This document shows, piece after piece, positions 54,488 to 63,253 of a stretch of DNA of 64,000 nt (positions within the stretch are counted from its first letter, which is position 1; every line of letters starts with the position of its first letter). The DNA is from Streptomyces turgidiscabies Car8 (GTDB lineage: Bacteria > Actinomycetota > Actinomycetes > Streptomycetales > Streptomycetaceae). A model generated the notes under the pieces. It searched no databases and was not told the origin of the DNA. It saw only the letters and a list, made by a program, of their open reading frames with translations. Location: positions 1 to 64,000 of the forward strand of contig NZ_AEJB01000343.1 of assembly GCF_000331005.1 (NCBI RefSeq), read 5' to 3'. Both the position numbers and the translations under genes were made by a program.

Positions 54488-55746
54488 CGGGAGGCCCCTT
54501 CCAAGTGCGGCTCGACGGCGTCGGCCACGGAGACCGGGGTGTCCGCCGCACCGGCCGGGTCGGGTGCGTCCGGCGGTGCCGCCGGGAAGTGCAGCAGGCC
54601 GGGCAGCCCGCGCTTGTCGATCTCGTTGGCGATCATCAGCCGCTGGACCTCGGAGGTGCCCATCCAGATCCTGTCGACGCGCACATCCCGGTAGAGACGC
54701 TCCACCGGGTTGTCCCGGATGAAACCGCGTCCTCCGAAGATCTGCACCGCCCTGTCCACGACCCGTCCCGCGGCCTCCGTGGCCGACACCTTGGCCATGG
54801 CCACCTTCGCGTTGAGTGTCTTGGGGTCCCCGCCCTGGTCGATCTCCCACGCGACCCGGTAGACCAGCATGCGGTTGACGGCGATGTCCGTCGCGGAGTC
54901 CGCCAGCATGGCCTGGATCAACTGGTGCCTGATGATGGGCTTTCCGCCCTGCACACGCTCGCGCGCCCAGTCGGCGGCCAGCCGCAGGGCACGCTCGGCG
55001 GCGCCCACCGCGTGCGCCGCGACCAGCACCCGTTCCTCGAAGAACGTCGCCTGTACCAGCGCGAGCCCGTCGCCGACCGAGCCGAGGACGGCGTCCTCAC
55101 CGACCTCGACGCCGTCCAGGGCGAAGTGCGGGTGCTCGTAGGCGAAGTTGTGGGAGTAGCGCGGGGTTTCGAGGAGCCGCACACCGGGCGCGTCCTTGTC
55201 GACGAGGAACATCGTGGGAGCGGCGTCGGGCTGCACCACAGCCAGCACCATCAGGTAGTCGGCGACATCGCCCATGGTCACGAACCACTTCTCGCCCGTG
55301 ATGCGGTACCCGCCGGGCGTCCGCTGTGCCACGGTCGCGATCCGCCGGGGATCGGAGCCCGCCTCGGGTTCGGTGATGGCCCGGGCCCCGAACCGTTCGC
55401 CGCGGTTCTCCGGGAACAGATAGCGTTCCCGCTGCTCGGGTGTCGAGGCCAGCAGGGCCGCGGCGGTGGGGCGCCACACCGCCGCCCACAGTCCGTTGGT
55501 GAGCGTCCCCAACTCCTCTTCCACGGTGACCTGTTCGGTCCAGCTCAGTCCCGCGCCACCCCACTCGACCGGCGCGTTCATCGCCTGCAGACCGCTGTCC
55601 AGCACGATCCGGCGCAGGGCGGCGCGGCTCTCGGGGCCGAGACCGCCCGACGTCTCGCACTCGTCCTCGTAGGCCGCGATCCTCTGTGCGAGATCGACAG
55701 CGCTTTCCTTCAGCCGGACGAGCCTCGGTGAATAGGAGAAATCCAT
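54484..55746 (-). CDS. Acyl-CoA dehydrogenase, first gene of the lipid cluster
   Basis: 420 residues from the ATG at 55746. The FAD-dependent fold is clear: WGGAGLSWTEQVTVEEELG, AITEPEAGSDPRR, ITGEKWFVTMGDVAD, and the C-terminal IFGGRGFIRDNPVERLYRD with WMGTSEVQRL. In most family members the catalytic Glu stands in YEGTSE; here that position is Met. A Glu in FFEERVLVAAHAVG matches the alternative site used by isovaleryl- and long-chain enzymes, so activity is likely kept. It would insert an alpha-beta double bond in an acyl-CoA or acyl-ACP precursor or product. It is probably first in the transcript that continues through the megasynthase genes. Confidence 0.88.
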   Translation of the reverse strand: MDFSYSPRLVRLKESAVDLAQRIAAYEDECETSGGLGPESRAALRRIVLDSGLQAMNAPVEWGGAGLSWTEQVTVEEELGTLTNGLWAAVWRPTAAALLASTPEQRERYLFPENRGERFGARAITEPEAGSDPRRIATVAQRTPGGYRITGEKWFVTMGDVADYLMVLAVVQPDAAPTMFLVDKDAPGVRLLETPRYSHNFAYEHPHFALDGVEVGEDAVLGSVGDGLALVQATFFEERVLVAAHAVGAAERALRLAADWARERVQGGKPIIRHQLIQAMLADSATDIAVNRMLVYRVAWEIDQGGDPKTLNAKVAMAKVSATEAAGRVVDRAVQIFGGRGFIRDNPVERLYRDVRVDRIWMGTSEVQRLMIANEIDKRGLPGLLHFPAAPPDAPDPAGAADTPVSVADAVEPHLEGASR

Positions 55747-56601
55747 CGGAAGTGCCTCTCTGGGCGTGCGAACGCGCTTGCGCACAGCGGCTGTACAGGG
55801 CGGCAGAACCTCGGGGCGGAGGGAGCGGTAGGGGCCTCGCGCCTCGGCCCTTGGAACATGAAGGGGGCCTGCCGGCCCAGCCCCTGGCCAGAATCCCCTG
55901 CGGAGTTCCTGCCTGGGGAACGAATAGTGGTTCGAATACGCAGTGCGTCTTGGCCGGGTCGGGTCACGAACTCTTCTCGATGGGTCCCACCATGACCGCA
56001 ACCCGTCCCGCCCGGTACCCCCGCATGAGGGTGAAACGGAACGAGACATTCGGGCACGGGAGTGCCGAGGGCCGACCTGGCGTGAACATCATGCGCGAGC
56101 CGCCTCGCACTCCTGACGTCTCGTCATATGCCATACGCCTGAGTCCCCTTGACGATCTCGCGGGTCCTTGCTGAAGTGTTCCGACGACGTCAGGGACGTC
56201 CGCAGCCGAGTCAGGCCGACGCGCACAGGCGCCCTGGTCCCGGCGCGTCGCCGCTTGTGTCGCCGCTCGGTGCGAGACGCGAGCACGCGTCGACCCGGCC
56301 CGTGCGCAGCACCGCGTCCCGCACTCCGGCAACCCGATGGCTTCGTCGGACTCCTGTCGCGTCTCCGACGCACCGTCACCCAAACAGGGACGAATCCCGC
56401 CGTCACCCGGGCAAACATCGCGCGGGCGCGATCATCGCATCGAGTTAATGTCGCCGACTTCCCTTGGTCCACAGGACGAAGCGGCCACTACTGTTCACCT
56501 GGGTCTGGACGGATTCCCCCTTGAAAACCCCCTTTTCTCCTGCTTGGTCCGATGCGCCCACGCAGGTGTCATCACCGCCCTGAGCAAGGAGAGCTCGCCC
56601 G
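55747..56601. other. Long intergenic region between the lipid cluster and the encapsulin gene
   Basis: No convincing gene occupies these 855 bases; open frames here have random Arg/Pro-rich composition and no family likeness. It must hold the divergent promoters of the lipid cluster (minus) and the 2-methylisoborneol locus (plus). Bases from about 56430 to 56560 are more AT-rich. A good AAGGAG precedes the encapsulin ATG. Confidence 0.6.
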
Positions 56602-58011
56602 ATGACTGTTGACACGATCCCGGATGCGCGGCCGGAGCCACCCCGGCAGTCCCTCGGCACGGCGGCGGCCCGCAACCTCGCCACCACCACCAAGTCCGCG
56701 CCGCAGATGCAGGAGATCACCTCCCGCTGGCTGCTGCGGATGCTCCCCTGGGTGGAGACCAAGGGCGGGGCCTACCGGGTGAACCGTCGCCTGAGCTACA
56801 CCGTCGGCGACGGGAGCGTGGAGTTCGTCCAGGACGGCGCCGACGTCCGGGTGATCCCGCACGAACTCGGTGAACTGGCCCTGCTGCGCGGCTTCGACGA
56901 CGTGGAGGTGCTGACCGCCCTCGCCGATCGGTGCGTCCAACGCGACTTCCGGGTCGGTGAGACGCTGGTGGAACGCGGTGCGCCCGCGGACCGCCTCCAC
57001 CTGATCGCCCACGGCCGCATCCGCCGGACCTCGGTCGGCGGGTACGGCGACGAGGTCGCCCTGGACGTACTCGCCAACGGCGACCGGTTCGGCGACCACG
57101 CCCTGCTGAACGGGAGCGCCCCGTGGGAGCACACCGCCACCGCCGTGACCTCGGGCACCCTGCTCACCCTGTCGCGCGCCGACTTCGACGCCGTCCTGTC
57201 CATGGCGCCGGGCCTCCAGGACCACATCGAGGAGTTCAAGTCCCTTCCCCGTCAACGGCAGAACCACCGCGGCGAGGCGGAGATCGCGATGTCGGCCGGC
57301 CACACCGGCGAGCACGACCTGCCCGGCGCGTTCGTCGACTACGAGCTGAAGCCGCGCGAGTACGAACTGTCGGTCGCGCAGACCATTCTGCGGATCCACA
57401 CGAGGGTCGCCGACCTCTACAACGGGCCGATGAACCAGACCAAGGAGCAACTCAGGCTCACCATCGAGGCGTTGCGTGAGCGCCAGGAGCATGAGCTGAT
57501 CAACAACAGGGAGTTCGGGCTGCTCCACAACGCCGACTTCAAGCAGCGCATCCAGACGCACTCCGGGCCGCCGACCCCGGACGACATGGACGAGCTGCTC
57601 TGCCGCCGACGAGGGTCCAAGTTCTATCTCGCGCACCCCAGGACCATCGCGGCGATCGGGCGTGAGTTCAGCGCGTGCGGGCTGTATCCGGACCATGTCG
57701 ACCTCGGTGGTCAGCAGGTCCCGGCCTGGCGCGGGGTTCCCATCCTTCCCTGCGACAAGATCCCCGTCACGAGGGAGATGACGAGCTCGATCCTCATCAT
57801 GCGTACCGGTGAGGACAACCAGGGCGTCATCGGCCTTCATCAAACGGGCTTGCCGGACGAGTACGAACCGGGTCTGTCCGTCCGGTTCATGGGCGTCAAC
57901 GAGCAGGCGGTCACCTCCTACCTCGTCAGCACCTACTACTCGGCCGCCATCCTCGTGCCGGACGCGGTAGGCGTGCTGGAGAACGTGCAGATCGCCCGCC
58001 GGCCCAGGTAG
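56602..58011 (+). CDS. Family 2B encapsulin shell protein with cyclic-nucleotide-binding-like insert
   Basis: 469 residues. The N-terminal arm and first part of the HK97-type shell fold ([20 protein letters not shown], then [14 protein letters not shown]) lead into a Crp-like domain at about 95-215 ([32 protein letters not shown]). The shell fold resumes with [33 protein letters not shown] and CDKIPV, ending [12 protein letters not shown]. This is the EshA/Family 2B encapsulin layout, which forms protein nanocompartments around terpene cyclases. In the insert the phosphate-binding cassette reads [10 protein letters not shown], lacking the Arg that contacts cAMP in typical domains. It precedes the 2-MIB synthase, its expected cargo. 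Confidence 0.92.
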   Translation: MTVDTIPDARPEPPRQSLGTAAARNLATTTKSAPQMQEITSRWLLRMLPWVETKGGAYRVNRRLSYTVGDGSVEFVQDGADVRVIPHELGELALLRGFDDVEVLTALADRCVQRDFRVGETLVERGAPADRLHLIAHGRIRRTSVGGYGDEVALDVLANGDRFGDHALLNGSAPWEHTATAVTSGTLLTLSRADFDAVLSMAPGLQDHIEEFKSLPRQRQNHRGEAEIAMSAGHTGEHDLPGAFVDYELKPREYELSVAQTILRIHTRVADLYNGPMNQTKEQLRLTIEALRERQEHELINNREFGLLHNADFKQRIQTHSGPPTPDDMDELLCRRRGSKFYLAHPRTIAAIGREFSACGLYPDHVDLGGQQVPAWRGVPILPCDKIPVTREMTSSILIMRTGEDNQGVIGLHQTGLPDEYEPGLSVRFMGVNEQAVTSYLVSTYYSAAILVPDAVGVLENVQIARRPR

Positions 58012-58113
58012 CGGGCCCGGCCTGCGAGGCAATGGGACCCCGGACCCGCCGAGCAGGCCCGCCCATGCCTGGCAGGTCCCAGGACAGCCGCCCACCCCAC
58101 CAAGGAGCCATCG

Positions 58114-59478
58114 ATGCCCGCGCCCGAGCCGACATCCCCACAGTCGAGCCTGCCGTCGGCCGCTGCCCGCGTCGGGGCGCAGGTCCTGGCTGAAGCCGCG
58201 GCCCGTGCCTGCGACATCAGGACTGTCACCGGCGGCTCACCCGGTGAGCTGTCCTCGCCGGCCCCGTCCGCGCTTTCGGTGCCGGCGCCGCCTCCCCCCG
58301 TTGCCCCGACAGCCGCGGTGCCGACAGTCGCCGTACCGTCGGCCGTCGTACCTCCGGCGCCGACAGCCGTCGGGCCGACGCCGATCCTCGGCCTGGAACG
58401 GATCCTGCGCGGCCCCAGCGGCCTGGGGACGGCGGACCTGCGCCTGGTCCTTCGGGAGCAACTGTCCACACCTGCGGAGCCGTTGGCGGCTTCGGCGGAA
58501 GGCAACCCCATCCCGGGCCTCTACCACCACCAGGTGGCCGAGCCCGACCCGGTGCGGGTCGAAGAGGTCAGCCGAAGGATCAAGTCCTGGGCGCTGGACG
58601 AGGTCTCCCTGTATCCCGAGGACCTGGCGGAGCAGTTCGACGGCTTCTCCGTGGGCCGTTACATGGTCGGCTGTCATCCCGACGCGCCCACCGTCGACCA
58701 CCTGATGATCGCCACCCGACTGATGGTGGCGGAGAACGCGGTGGACGACTACTACTGCGAGGACCACGGGGGTTCGCCCGTCGGCCTCGGCGAACGCCTT
58801 CTGCTGGCGCACACGGCGCTCGACCCCCTGTACACGACGGAGGAGTACCAGGGGCAGTGGGCGAAGTCGCTCCACGCTGACGCGCCCCGGCGTGCCTACC
58901 GCTCCGCCATGAACTACTTCGTCCAGGTGGCCAGCCCCTCGCAGAGCGACCGGTTCCGGCACGACATGGCCCGGCTGCACCTGGGGTATCTCGCCGAAGC
59001 CGCCTGGGCGCAGCTGGACCACGTACCCGAGGTGTGGGAGTACCTGGCGATGCGCCAGTTCAACAACTTCCGCCCCTGCCCGACCATCACCGACACCATC
59101 GGCGGCTACGAACTGCCGACAGACCTGCATGCCCAGGCCGCCATGCAGAAGGTCATCGCACTCGCGGGGAACGCGACGACCATCGTGAACGACCTGTACT
59201 CGTACACGAAGGAACTCGACGCTCCGGGCCGGCACCTGAACCTGCCCGTCGTGATCGCCGAACGTGAGGGTCTCTCCGACCGGGACGCCTACCTGAAGTC
59301 GATCGAGGTCCACAACGACCTCATGCACGACTTCGAGACCAACTCCGCGGCCCTGGCCGCCGATTGCCCCGTCCCGACCGTGCAGCGCTTCCTTCGGGGC
59401 GTTGCCGCTTGGGTCGACGGAAACCACCACTGGCACCGAACCAACACCTATCGCTACAGCCTGCCCGACTTCTGGTAA
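58114..59478 (+). CDS. tpc: 2-methylisoborneol synthase (terpene cyclase)
   Basis: 454 residues. About 1-115 is Pro/Ala/Val-rich and disordered, with a short conserved patch TPILGLERILRGPSGLG that in related loci is linked to cargo loading into the encapsulin. The class I terpene cyclase domain (about 125-454) has the metal-binding DDYYCED in place of the usual DDXXD, the NSE-type motif NDLYSYTKE, and a terminal NTYRYSLPDFW. It cyclises 2-methylgeranyl diphosphate to the earthy-smelling 2-methylisoborneol. The methyltransferase that makes the substrate follows directly, and the shell gene precedes it by about 100 bases. Confidence 0.95.
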   Translation: MPAPEPTSPQSSLPSAAARVGAQVLAEAAARACDIRTVTGGSPGELSSPAPSALSVPAPPPPVAPTAAVPTVAVPSAVVPPAPTAVGPTPILGLERILRGPSGLGTADLRLVLREQLSTPAEPLAASAEGNPIPGLYHHQVAEPDPVRVEEVSRRIKSWALDEVSLYPEDLAEQFDGFSVGRYMVGCHPDAPTVDHLMIATRLMVAENAVDDYYCEDHGGSPVGLGERLLLAHTALDPLYTTEEYQGQWAKSLHADAPRRAYRSAMNYFVQVASPSQSDRFRHDMARLHLGYLAEAAWAQLDHVPEVWEYLAMRQFNNFRPCPTITDTIGGYELPTDLHAQAAMQKVIALAGNATTIVNDLYSYTKELDAPGRHLNLPVVIAEREGLSDRDAYLKSIEVHNDLMHDFETNSAALAADCPVPTVQRFLRGVAAWVDGNHHWHRTNTYRYSLPDFW

Positions 59479-59508
59479 CGACTTCCGGTAAGAAGATTGG
59501 ACTCATCT

Positions 59509-60399
59509 GTGACCAGCACGACCAGCCCCGAACGCACCACCACCGACGCCCCTCTGCGTATCCCCGGCCCGGCGTCTCCCTACCAGGGAGACATCGCCCG
59601 CTACTGGGACGGGGAGGCCCGGCCCGTGAACCTGCGTCTCGGTGATGTCGACGGTCTCTACCACCACCACTACGGCATCGGTGAGGTCGACCACTCCGCA
59701 CTCGGCGACGCCGAGGACAGCGAGAGCGAGAAGAAGCTGATCGCCGAGCTCCACCGCCTGGAGTCGGCTCAGGCCGATCTCCTCCTGGAGCACCTCGGCG
59801 ACATCGGGCGGGACGACACCCTGGTGGACGCCGGCTGCGGGCGCGGCGGGTCGATGGTGATGGCGCACCAACGCTTCGGATGCAAGGTCGAAGGGGTCAC
59901 GCTGTCGGCCAAGCAGGCCGACTTCGCCAACCGGCGTGCCCGCGAACTCCGTATCCAGGACCATGTCCGCGCCCGCGTCTGCAACATGCTCTCCACACCC
60001 TTCGAGACCGGGCAGGCAGCCGCCTCGTGGAACAACGAGTCGAGCATGTACGTCGACCTGCAGGACCTCTTCGCGGAACACTCCCGCGTCCTCGAGGTCG
60101 GCGGTCGCTACGTGACCATCACGGGCTGCTGGAACCCGCGGTACGGCCAGCCTTCGAAGTGGGTCTCCCAGATCAACGCGCACTTCGAGTGCAACATCCA
60201 CTCACGCCGGGAGTACCTGCGTGCCATGGCGGACAATCGCCTGGTGCCTCAGGCGGTCATCGATCTCACGCCCGACACTCTGCCCTACTGGGAACTGCGG
60301 GCAACGTCTTCACTGGTGACGGGAATTGAGGAGGCGTTCATCAACTCCTACAAGGACGGGTCCTTCCAGTACGTCCTCATCGCCGCCGACCGAGTCTGA
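59509..60399 (+). CDS. mtf: Geranyl diphosphate 2-C-methyltransferase
   Basis: 296 residues from a GTG at 59509; a TTG at 59497 is possible, and no clear ribosome-binding site decides between them. The SAM-dependent methyltransferase core includes LVDAGCGRGGSMVMAHQRFG near 110, GVTLSAKQADFANRRA and a YVTITGCWNPRYGQ strand. N-terminal YHHHYGIGEVD and C-terminal GSFQYVLIAADRV are characteristic of GPP methyltransferases of 2-methylisoborneol loci. It adds a methyl group to C2 of geranyl diphosphate. The gene starts 30 bases after the cyclase and is the last of the unit. Confidence 0.94.
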   Translation: MTSTTSPERTTTDAPLRIPGPASPYQGDIARYWDGEARPVNLRLGDVDGLYHHHYGIGEVDHSALGDAEDSESEKKLIAELHRLESAQADLLLEHLGDIGRDDTLVDAGCGRGGSMVMAHQRFGCKVEGVTLSAKQADFANRRARELRIQDHVRARVCNMLSTPFETGQAAASWNNESSMYVDLQDLFAEHSRVLEVGGRYVTITGCWNPRYGQPSKWVSQINAHFECNIHSRREYLRAMADNRLVPQAVIDLTPDTLPYWELRATSSLVTGIEEAFINSYKDGSFQYVLIAADRV

Positions 60400-60552
60400 C
60401 CTTCTGCCAGTCGCAGCGTGCACGGTCTGACGGACAACCTCAGTCGGCGACCCCAGCCGATGGACGTCGTCGCTGGACTCGCACTCTCATTTCCAGCGTC
60501 CGCCCTCAACGGTCGGCGCGGACACGGCCCTGCAACTCCGAGCCTCCGGCAC

Positions 60553-60591
60553 AGGGGCCCCGACGCGGCGTACACCGCCGCCGAGGCCCCT
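60553..60591. terminator. Interrupted hairpin between convergent genes
   Basis: AGGGGCC (60553-60559) pairs with GGCCCCT (60585-60591), and an inner CGGCG/CGCCG pair extends the stem with small bulges. It lies between the methyltransferase and the convergent protease, suiting a bidirectional terminator. Confidence 0.6.
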
Positions 60592-60679
60592 ATGCCCTCT
60601 GCCCTCTGCCGTCCGGGAGTTCGCAGCCCTGGCCGAACAGAGCGCAGTGCGTGCTGTACGGGCGTTGCCGGGCCCTGCG

Positions 60680-62479
60680 CTAGAAGGTCAGGTTCCAGGC
60701 GTCGATCTTGCCCGTGTCGGAGGCGGCGTTGTCGTTGACGCGCAGCTTCCAGGTGCCGTTGGCGACCTCCGAGGAGGCGTTCACGGTGTAGGTCTGGGCG
60801 ATGTTGTCGGTGCTGCCGCCGGTGTGGTTGTGCAGCGCGTAGACAGTGCCGTCCGGCGCCACCAGGTCGACCTTCAGGTCACCGATGTAGGTGTGCTTGA
60901 TGTCCACACCCACCTTGAGGGTGGCCGGGGCGTTGCCGGTCACGCCGGTGACGGCGATCGGGCTCTCCACGGTCGCGTTGTCGTTGACGGCGAAGTCCGC
61001 GAGGTTCTCGAAGTACTTGCCGGGCGGCGGGGTGGTCCCGACAGCCTTGAGGGCGTCGACCTGTCCCTCGCCGAAGAACGAGTTGTTGGCCGTCGTGCCC
61101 GTGCAGCGACTGTCCGAGGGGCAGGCGATGTCGTTGGCCTGGGCGGCCAGCTTGGCGCGGATCTGCGCCGGGGTGATGCCCGGGTCGGTGCTGGCGATGA
61201 GCGCCGCCACGCCGACCACGTGCGGGGTGGCCATCGAGGTGCCGCTCTTGCTGCCGTAGCCGCCGCCGGGGACGGTGGAGTACACGCTGCTGCCCGGCGC
61301 CGCGACGTCGATGACGCCCTGCCCGTAATTGGAGAAGGAGGCCTTGGTGACGCCCGTGCCGTTGGCCGCGACCGTGACCACGCCCGGCAGTTCGGTCGGG
61401 ATGTCGAGGCAGGCGTTGGTGATGGTGCGGGTGACCGGCGTCGAGTCGTTCGGGCTCGCGGAGTCGGTCGTCTTGTGGGCGAGGTCGTAGTTCTCGTTGC
61501 CCGCGGCGGCGATCTGGAGGGAGCCCTTGCTCTCGGCGTACTCCTGGGCGCGCTTGACGCCCTCGATGATGGCGGCCTGGTCGATGTTGTCCGGGCAGTT
61601 GAACTGCCACGGGTCCGTGTAATAGCTGTTGTTGGTGACCTTGAAGCCGTGGTCACCGGCCCACACGAAGCCGCAGATGGTGTTCTCGGCGAAGAAGAAG
61701 GAGTTGCCCGGCTCCGCGACCCGGACCGCGGCGATCTTCACCCCGGGTGCCACGCCGACGACGCCCTTGCCGTTCTTGGCCGCGGCGATGGTGCCCGCCA
61801 CGTGGGTGCCGTGCGTGTCGACGTCCCGCCAGGCGCCGACACGGGTGTCGGTCTTGCCGTAGGCGCAGGAGACCGAGTCGGCCGCGTCGAAGTTGGGCGC
61901 CAGGTCCTGGTGCTGGTCGTCCACACCGGTGTCCAGGATGCCGACCTTGACCGAGGCGGAGCCCGGGTTCACGGCCCAGGCCTGGTCGGCCTTGATCTGG
62001 CTCATGTCGGCGCGGACCGGTTCCCCGGCCGGGGTCGAGGCCTGGGCCGGACTGGCCGGGAGCGCCGGGTTGTAGGCGGCGGCCGGGACGTCCGAGGTGC
62101 GCGTGGCGCCGACCTGCTGCACGCCGGTGACGCCGCGCATGGTGGCGGCGAATCCGCTGGACGCCGAGTGCGCGACGATCACGCCGATGGCGTCGAAGTT
62201 CGAGAAGACGGTTCCGCCGTTGGCCTCGATCGCGGAGCGGACCGCCGAGCTGTCACCGGGGGCGGTGATCACGAGGTAGGCACGGGTGCCGGCCACCCAG
62301 GCCGCACTCTGGGCAGCCGGTACGGCGGCCGGAGCGTGGGCCTTGGCGGCCGGCGAGGTGGAGGGGGCGACGGGCAGCGTGCCCGCGAGGGCGCCCGGGG
62401 CACCGAACGCGAGGGCGGCGCCGAGCGTGGCCGCCAGCACCAGCGTGCGTCTGGGGCGGCTGGATATGTGGGGTATCAA
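60680..62479 (-). CDS. Secreted S8 (subtilisin-type) serine protease with a C-terminal P-domain
   Basis: 599 residues. A Sec signal (residues 1-32, ending APGALA) precedes an I9-like propeptide (about 50-125). The catalytic domain (about 145-450) has Asp near 181 in VGILDTGVDDQHQD, His near 226 in DTHGTHVAGTIAA and Ser near 415 in GTSMATPHVVG. A PPPGK linker leads to a proprotein-convertase P-domain (about 475-599, KHTYIGDLKVDLVAPDGT, ending DAWNLTF). It is an extracellular endopeptidase of a type common in Streptomyces. It converges on the 2-methylisoborneol genes and shows no functional tie to them. Confidence 0.93.
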   Translation of the reverse strand: MIPHISSRPRRTLVLAATLGAALAFGAPGALAGTLPVAPSTSPAAKAHAPAAVPAAQSAAWVAGTRAYLVITAPGDSSAVRSAIEANGGTVFSNFDAIGVIVAHSASSGFAATMRGVTGVQQVGATRTSDVPAAAYNPALPASPAQASTPAGEPVRADMSQIKADQAWAVNPGSASVKVGILDTGVDDQHQDLAPNFDAADSVSCAYGKTDTRVGAWRDVDTHGTHVAGTIAAAKNGKGVVGVAPGVKIAAVRVAEPGNSFFFAENTICGFVWAGDHGFKVTNNSYYTDPWQFNCPDNIDQAAIIEGVKRAQEYAESKGSLQIAAAGNENYDLAHKTTDSASPNDSTPVTRTITNACLDIPTELPGVVTVAANGTGVTKASFSNYGQGVIDVAAPGSSVYSTVPGGGYGSKSGTSMATPHVVGVAALIASTDPGITPAQIRAKLAAQANDIACPSDSRCTGTTANNSFFGEGQVDALKAVGTTPPPGKYFENLADFAVNDNATVESPIAVTGVTGNAPATLKVGVDIKHTYIGDLKVDLVAPDGTVYALHNHTGGSTDNIAQTYTVNASSEVANGTWKLRVNDNAASDTGKIDAWNLTF

Positions 62480-62739
62480 TGCGTCCTCCGGAGACGGCCC
62501 GGCCGCGCTGAGGCAACGACCTGGCCGTACGAAACGAGTGGTGGATGCAAGATGTCAGGTGCATGCTCCCGTACGGAAGTACCTTTCCGTACAGGGAATC
62601 CACAGGAACATGGCTGAAAAGAGACGTACACCGGGAATCGGGGTGCTGGGACCCTCCGGAAGCTCGGCGACGTCGACCGCGCCCTGGCGCCGCCGTCCCG
62701 CCGAAGATCTCGGCGCGCTCGGCATCTCGGCCTTGTTCA

Positions 62740-62895
62740 GCATCCGATCACTGCGACGAGTCCCGCCGGTTCTACGAACGCGAGCGAGCCGAAGGCGAGC
62801 GTCACATCCAGGCCGTCCTCGCCCGGGCCCGCCGCCGCCTCAACGTCCTCTGGGCCCACCGCCGCGATGGACGGACCTACGAACTCGTGCCACCC
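62740..62895 (+). pseudogene. C-terminal remnant of an IS110-type transposase
   Basis: One plus-strand frame reads CDESRRFYERERAEGERHIQ, then AVLARARRRLNVLWAHRRDG, the conserved end of IS110/IS116/IS902 transposases (usually FYDRKRAEGK..H..ALARRRLNVLWAMLRD). Nothing of the DEDD catalytic domain lies upstream and no terminal repeats are seen, so only a scar remains. Confidence 0.7.
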
Positions 62896-62944
62896 GACAG
62901 CGGCGCGGGAAGTGTGCGCAAGCGGACGCGCTGGGAGTCGACGG

Positions 62945-63240
62945 CAACCGTGCGGGTGCGTTACGCGGCCGTTGACCTCAGCCAGGCGGTGCTGACCGCC
63001 TCTGCGTCGGTCAGCACCCAGCCCACACCCTTCACCCAGGACGGCACGGCCATGAGTGAGGACCTGCTGGCCAACTCAGGCCCGCAACCGGGCGTCTCGG
63101 TGCAGGGCGTGGATGCTGCGCACCTGGTCCTGACTGAGACCAACCTGACCGACCGCCTGTTCTCCGGGGCCTTCCCCCTCGATCAGATCCGTCTGGAAGG
63201 CAGTACCACCTTTGCCGGGGCCCCTACTGGCCGGCAGGGG
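62945..63240 (+). pseudogene. Fragment of a pentapeptide-repeat-type protein
   Basis: The frame reads AAVDLSQAVLTASASV, then SEDLLANSGPQP, then VQGVDAAHLVLTETNLTDRL and FSGAFPLDQIRLEG. The A(D/N)LxxxxL spacing recalls pentapeptide-repeat proteins seen in many Streptomyces genomes. No start or ribosome-binding site is visible, and the likeness ends near 63240 where a convergent gene begins. Together with the transposase scar upstream, this marks a decayed insertion region. Confidence 0.5.
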
Positions 63241-63253
63241 TGGTTGTCGCCTG

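Noticed and set aside
55964..56383. Minus-strand 139-codon frame in the long intergenic region
   Set aside because: Random Arg/Ala/Ser composition, no ribosome-binding site and no domain; treated as non-coding.
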